Source of the DNA: Lachnospiraceae bacterium UBA3845
GTDB lineage: Bacteria > Bacillota > Clostridia > Lachnospirales > Lachnospiraceae
DNA: 5,931 nt
Assembly (NCBI GenBank): GCA_002392705.1
Contig: DGHP01000097.1
Location: forward strand, 1 to 5,931
Direction: 5' to 3'
How positions within the stretch are numbered: the stretch's first letter is position 1; every line of letters begins with the position of its first letter. Both the position numbers and the translations under genes were made by a program. This document shows, piece by piece, positions 5,004-5,931 of this stretch. Under the pieces are notes generated by a model, which saw only the letters and a program-made list of their open reading frames with translations, made no database searches and was not told the DNA's origin.

Positions 5004-5705
5004 TTATCTGCCACGGAAGCTGAGCATATAGTCGGGAGCGGAGGGACCGGTCATAAAAAGAAGGTCCAGGATGGAGACATTATGCGTGAAGCTGTCTCCC
5101 CGCTGCGGATATTCCGGATACCCTTCATAGCTCATATAGGCAAGCTGAATGCCTGCGTCCTTAAAGACCTGATCCTCGATATAATCCTTTGCCGCAGGTC
5201 CGGAGAGATAATAGCCTCCGCCGGCGGAGCGGACAAGGGCGGCAAGACGCTCGGTTTTTCCCTCTGCCAGCGGATAGTCGGAAGACCAGGTGATGGCGGT
5301 TTTAATCCCCAGCAGGGAACAGATTCCCGTTAAAAACAGGTGGTTGATCTCACTGAGATAGTCCAGTTTTTCCGCTTCCGCATAGAGGTTTTCAAAGAAA
5401 GGCCCATATTCTTTAAAGTAGGGGGCCCTGGCATAATTGAGGGAGATGGATCTCCAGTGTTCCTGCGCCCATTTGTGGCCGGTGACCTTCGTATCCCGGA
5501 TCCGCTGAAAGAATTTTCCCTTGCTTTCGACCGGAATGGTCAGCCAGAGCAGTCCGGAGGGGGTCTTGATCTGGTTGCGGTTGCGCCAGTCGCGCCGCGT
5601 GTACTGCATATCATCGTAAAGGATGAATTCATCGACGCTGTTGATAATATCGAAATATCCCTTCCAGGGGATATAGTCAGACTGAAGGATTGCCACTTTT
5701 TTCAT
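5004..5705 (-). CDS. WbqC-family protein
   Basis: This 233-residue soluble protein matches the WbqC-like family in length and along its whole span. Recognisable stretches are QSDYIPWKGYFDII (8-21), DEFILYDDMQYTRRDWRNR (25-43), WLTIPV (54-59), YLSGPAAKDYI (166-176) and the C-terminal SILDLLF (211-217). Family genes usually lie in O-antigen, capsule or glycan loci beside sugar aminotransferases and glycosyltransferases. The biochemical step is not well defined to my knowledge, so I assign no reaction. No signal peptide or membrane segment is seen. ATG 5705 has AGAGG nine bases upstream. The gene is convergent with the transpeptidase and divergent from a new gene at 5876. It has its own promoter and a structured leader. 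The usual glycan partners are not inside the window and could lie to the right. Confidence 0.9.
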   Translation of the reverse strand: MKKVAILQSDYIPWKGYFDIINSVDEFILYDDMQYTRRDWRNRNQIKTPSGLLWLTIPVESKGKFFQRIRDTKVTGHKWAQEHWRSISLNYARAPYFKEYGPFFENLYAEAEKLDYLSEINHLFLTGICSLLGIKTAITWSSDYPLAEGKTERLAALVRSAGGGYYLSGPAAKDYIEDQVFKDAGIQLAYMSYEGYPEYPQRGDSFTHNVSILDLLFMTGPSAPDYMLSFRGR

Positions 5706-5737
5706 GTCAGAGAGCCTCTTTCAATGATTTGCCGTCT

Positions 5738-5804
5738 CAGAGCCGGGATCTGAACCGCCCTGCGTTTCATCCGTTCAGACCGGCAGCCCCGGCGCCGGCT
5801 CCTG
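5738..5804 (-). promoter_or_regulatory. Structured leader of the WbqC-family gene
   Basis: The leader of about 105 nt has nested inverted repeats. CAG+AGCCGG (5738-5746) pairs with CCGGCT+CTG (5795-5804) with one bulge. Inside it TCTGAAC (5749-5755) pairs exactly with GTTCAGA (5773-5779). The palindrome CCGGCGCCGG (5789-5798) competes with the outer stem. No known riboswitch or T-box is recognised, and there is no U-tract. It could be an mRNA-stability or regulatory fold, but this is inference only. Confidence 0.4.
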
Positions 5805-5819
5805 AAACACACGTTTTTT

Positions 5820-5847
5820 ATCATACATCTTTTTTTGGAAAAAGCAA
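5820..5847 (-). promoter_or_regulatory. Sigma-A-type promoter of the WbqC-family gene
   Basis: Read leftward, a -35 TTGCTT (5842-5847) and a -10 TATGAT (5820-5825) are 16 bases apart in a strongly AT-rich patch. Transcription would start near 5813, about 108 nt before ATG 5705. Confidence 0.6.
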
Positions 5848-5875
5848 GAATAAGGAAATACCGAAGGAAATTGCC

Positions 5876-5931
5876 ATGGATCGAAGAAAGGGCAGCGGGA
5901 GGCTGCCGGGGAAGAAAGGATTTGCGGGACG
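5876..5931 (+). CDS. 5' end of an unrecognised gene, cut by the right edge
   Basis: ATG 5876 follows a very good ribosome binding site, AAGGA (5864-5868), by seven bases. The frame stays open to the window edge and gives about 18 residues, MDRRKGSGRLPGKKGFAG. This is a strongly basic start, as found before a membrane or export segment or in a cytoplasmic leader. The gene is divergent from the WbqC-family gene and may share the AT-rich promoter patch between them. Too little is present to name a family. Confidence 0.6.
   Translation, partial: MDRRKGSGRLPGKKGFAG

Noticed and set aside
4836..5333. 165-residue rightward frame opposite the WbqC-family gene
   Set aside because: It begins inside the terminator hairpin, has no ribosome binding site and lies antisense to a well-supported gene.
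5340..5753. 137-residue rightward frame opposite the start of the WbqC-family gene
   Set aside because: It is antisense to conserved WbqC motifs and has no ribosome binding site or domain of its own.

Overview
The window looks like chromosomal DNA from a low-to-moderate GC Firmicute, most likely a gut-type clostridium (Lachnospiraceae-like). This is an inference from strong AGGAG-type ribosome binding sites, one TTG start, and the protein set: a short DtxR/MntR-type metalloregulator with clostridial metal ligands, an NlpC/P60-type wall hydrolase with a GDQSG motif, a YkuD L,D-transpeptidase and a WbqC-family protein. I see no rRNA, tRNA, CRISPR array, insertion sequence or phage module.

Layout. 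Bases 1-409 hold no firm gene. They contain a possible leftward partial gene (139 to the left edge), a weak overlapping small membrane ORF, one convincing rightward intrinsic terminator (232-261) with no visible parent gene, and the terminator of the leftward metalloregulator. The metalloregulator (410-778, minus) has a good promoter at 920-948, a leader of roughly 135 nt with inverted repeats, and a DtxR-box-like palindrome at 965-982. Next is a leftward, membrane-anchored NlpC/P60-type peptidoglycan hydrolase (1012-2034). A divergent intergenic region with a rightward promoter (2169-2197) separates it from a rightward run: an acyltransferase-3 membrane protein (2248-3429), a membrane-anchored rhodanese-like protein that lacks the catalytic cysteine (3455-3919, TTG start), and a secreted L,D-transpeptidase (4045-4803). 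A long hairpin (4829-4881) separates this run from a convergent WbqC-family gene (5004-5705, minus). That gene has its own promoter (5820-5847) and a structured leader. A new rightward gene starts at 5876 and leaves the window.

How the genes may work together. Four of the five firm genes in 1012-5705 are membrane or secreted proteins (hydrolase, acyltransferase, rhodanese-like protein, L,D-transpeptidase), and WbqC genes usually sit in surface-polysaccharide loci. The common theme is building and modifying the cell envelope. The acyltransferase and the rhodanese-like gene are tightly linked and probably co-translated. The transpeptidase may be read from the same transcript, because no convincing terminator separates them. 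The metalloregulator is a separate unit.

The most unusual points are the nearly identical in-frame tandem repeat inside the acyltransferase, the cysteine-less rhodanese domain, a 10-codon mini-ORF that bridges those two genes by stop/start overlaps, and the palindrome upstream of the metalloregulator promoter. I found no clear evidence of an entirely new multi-gene system.
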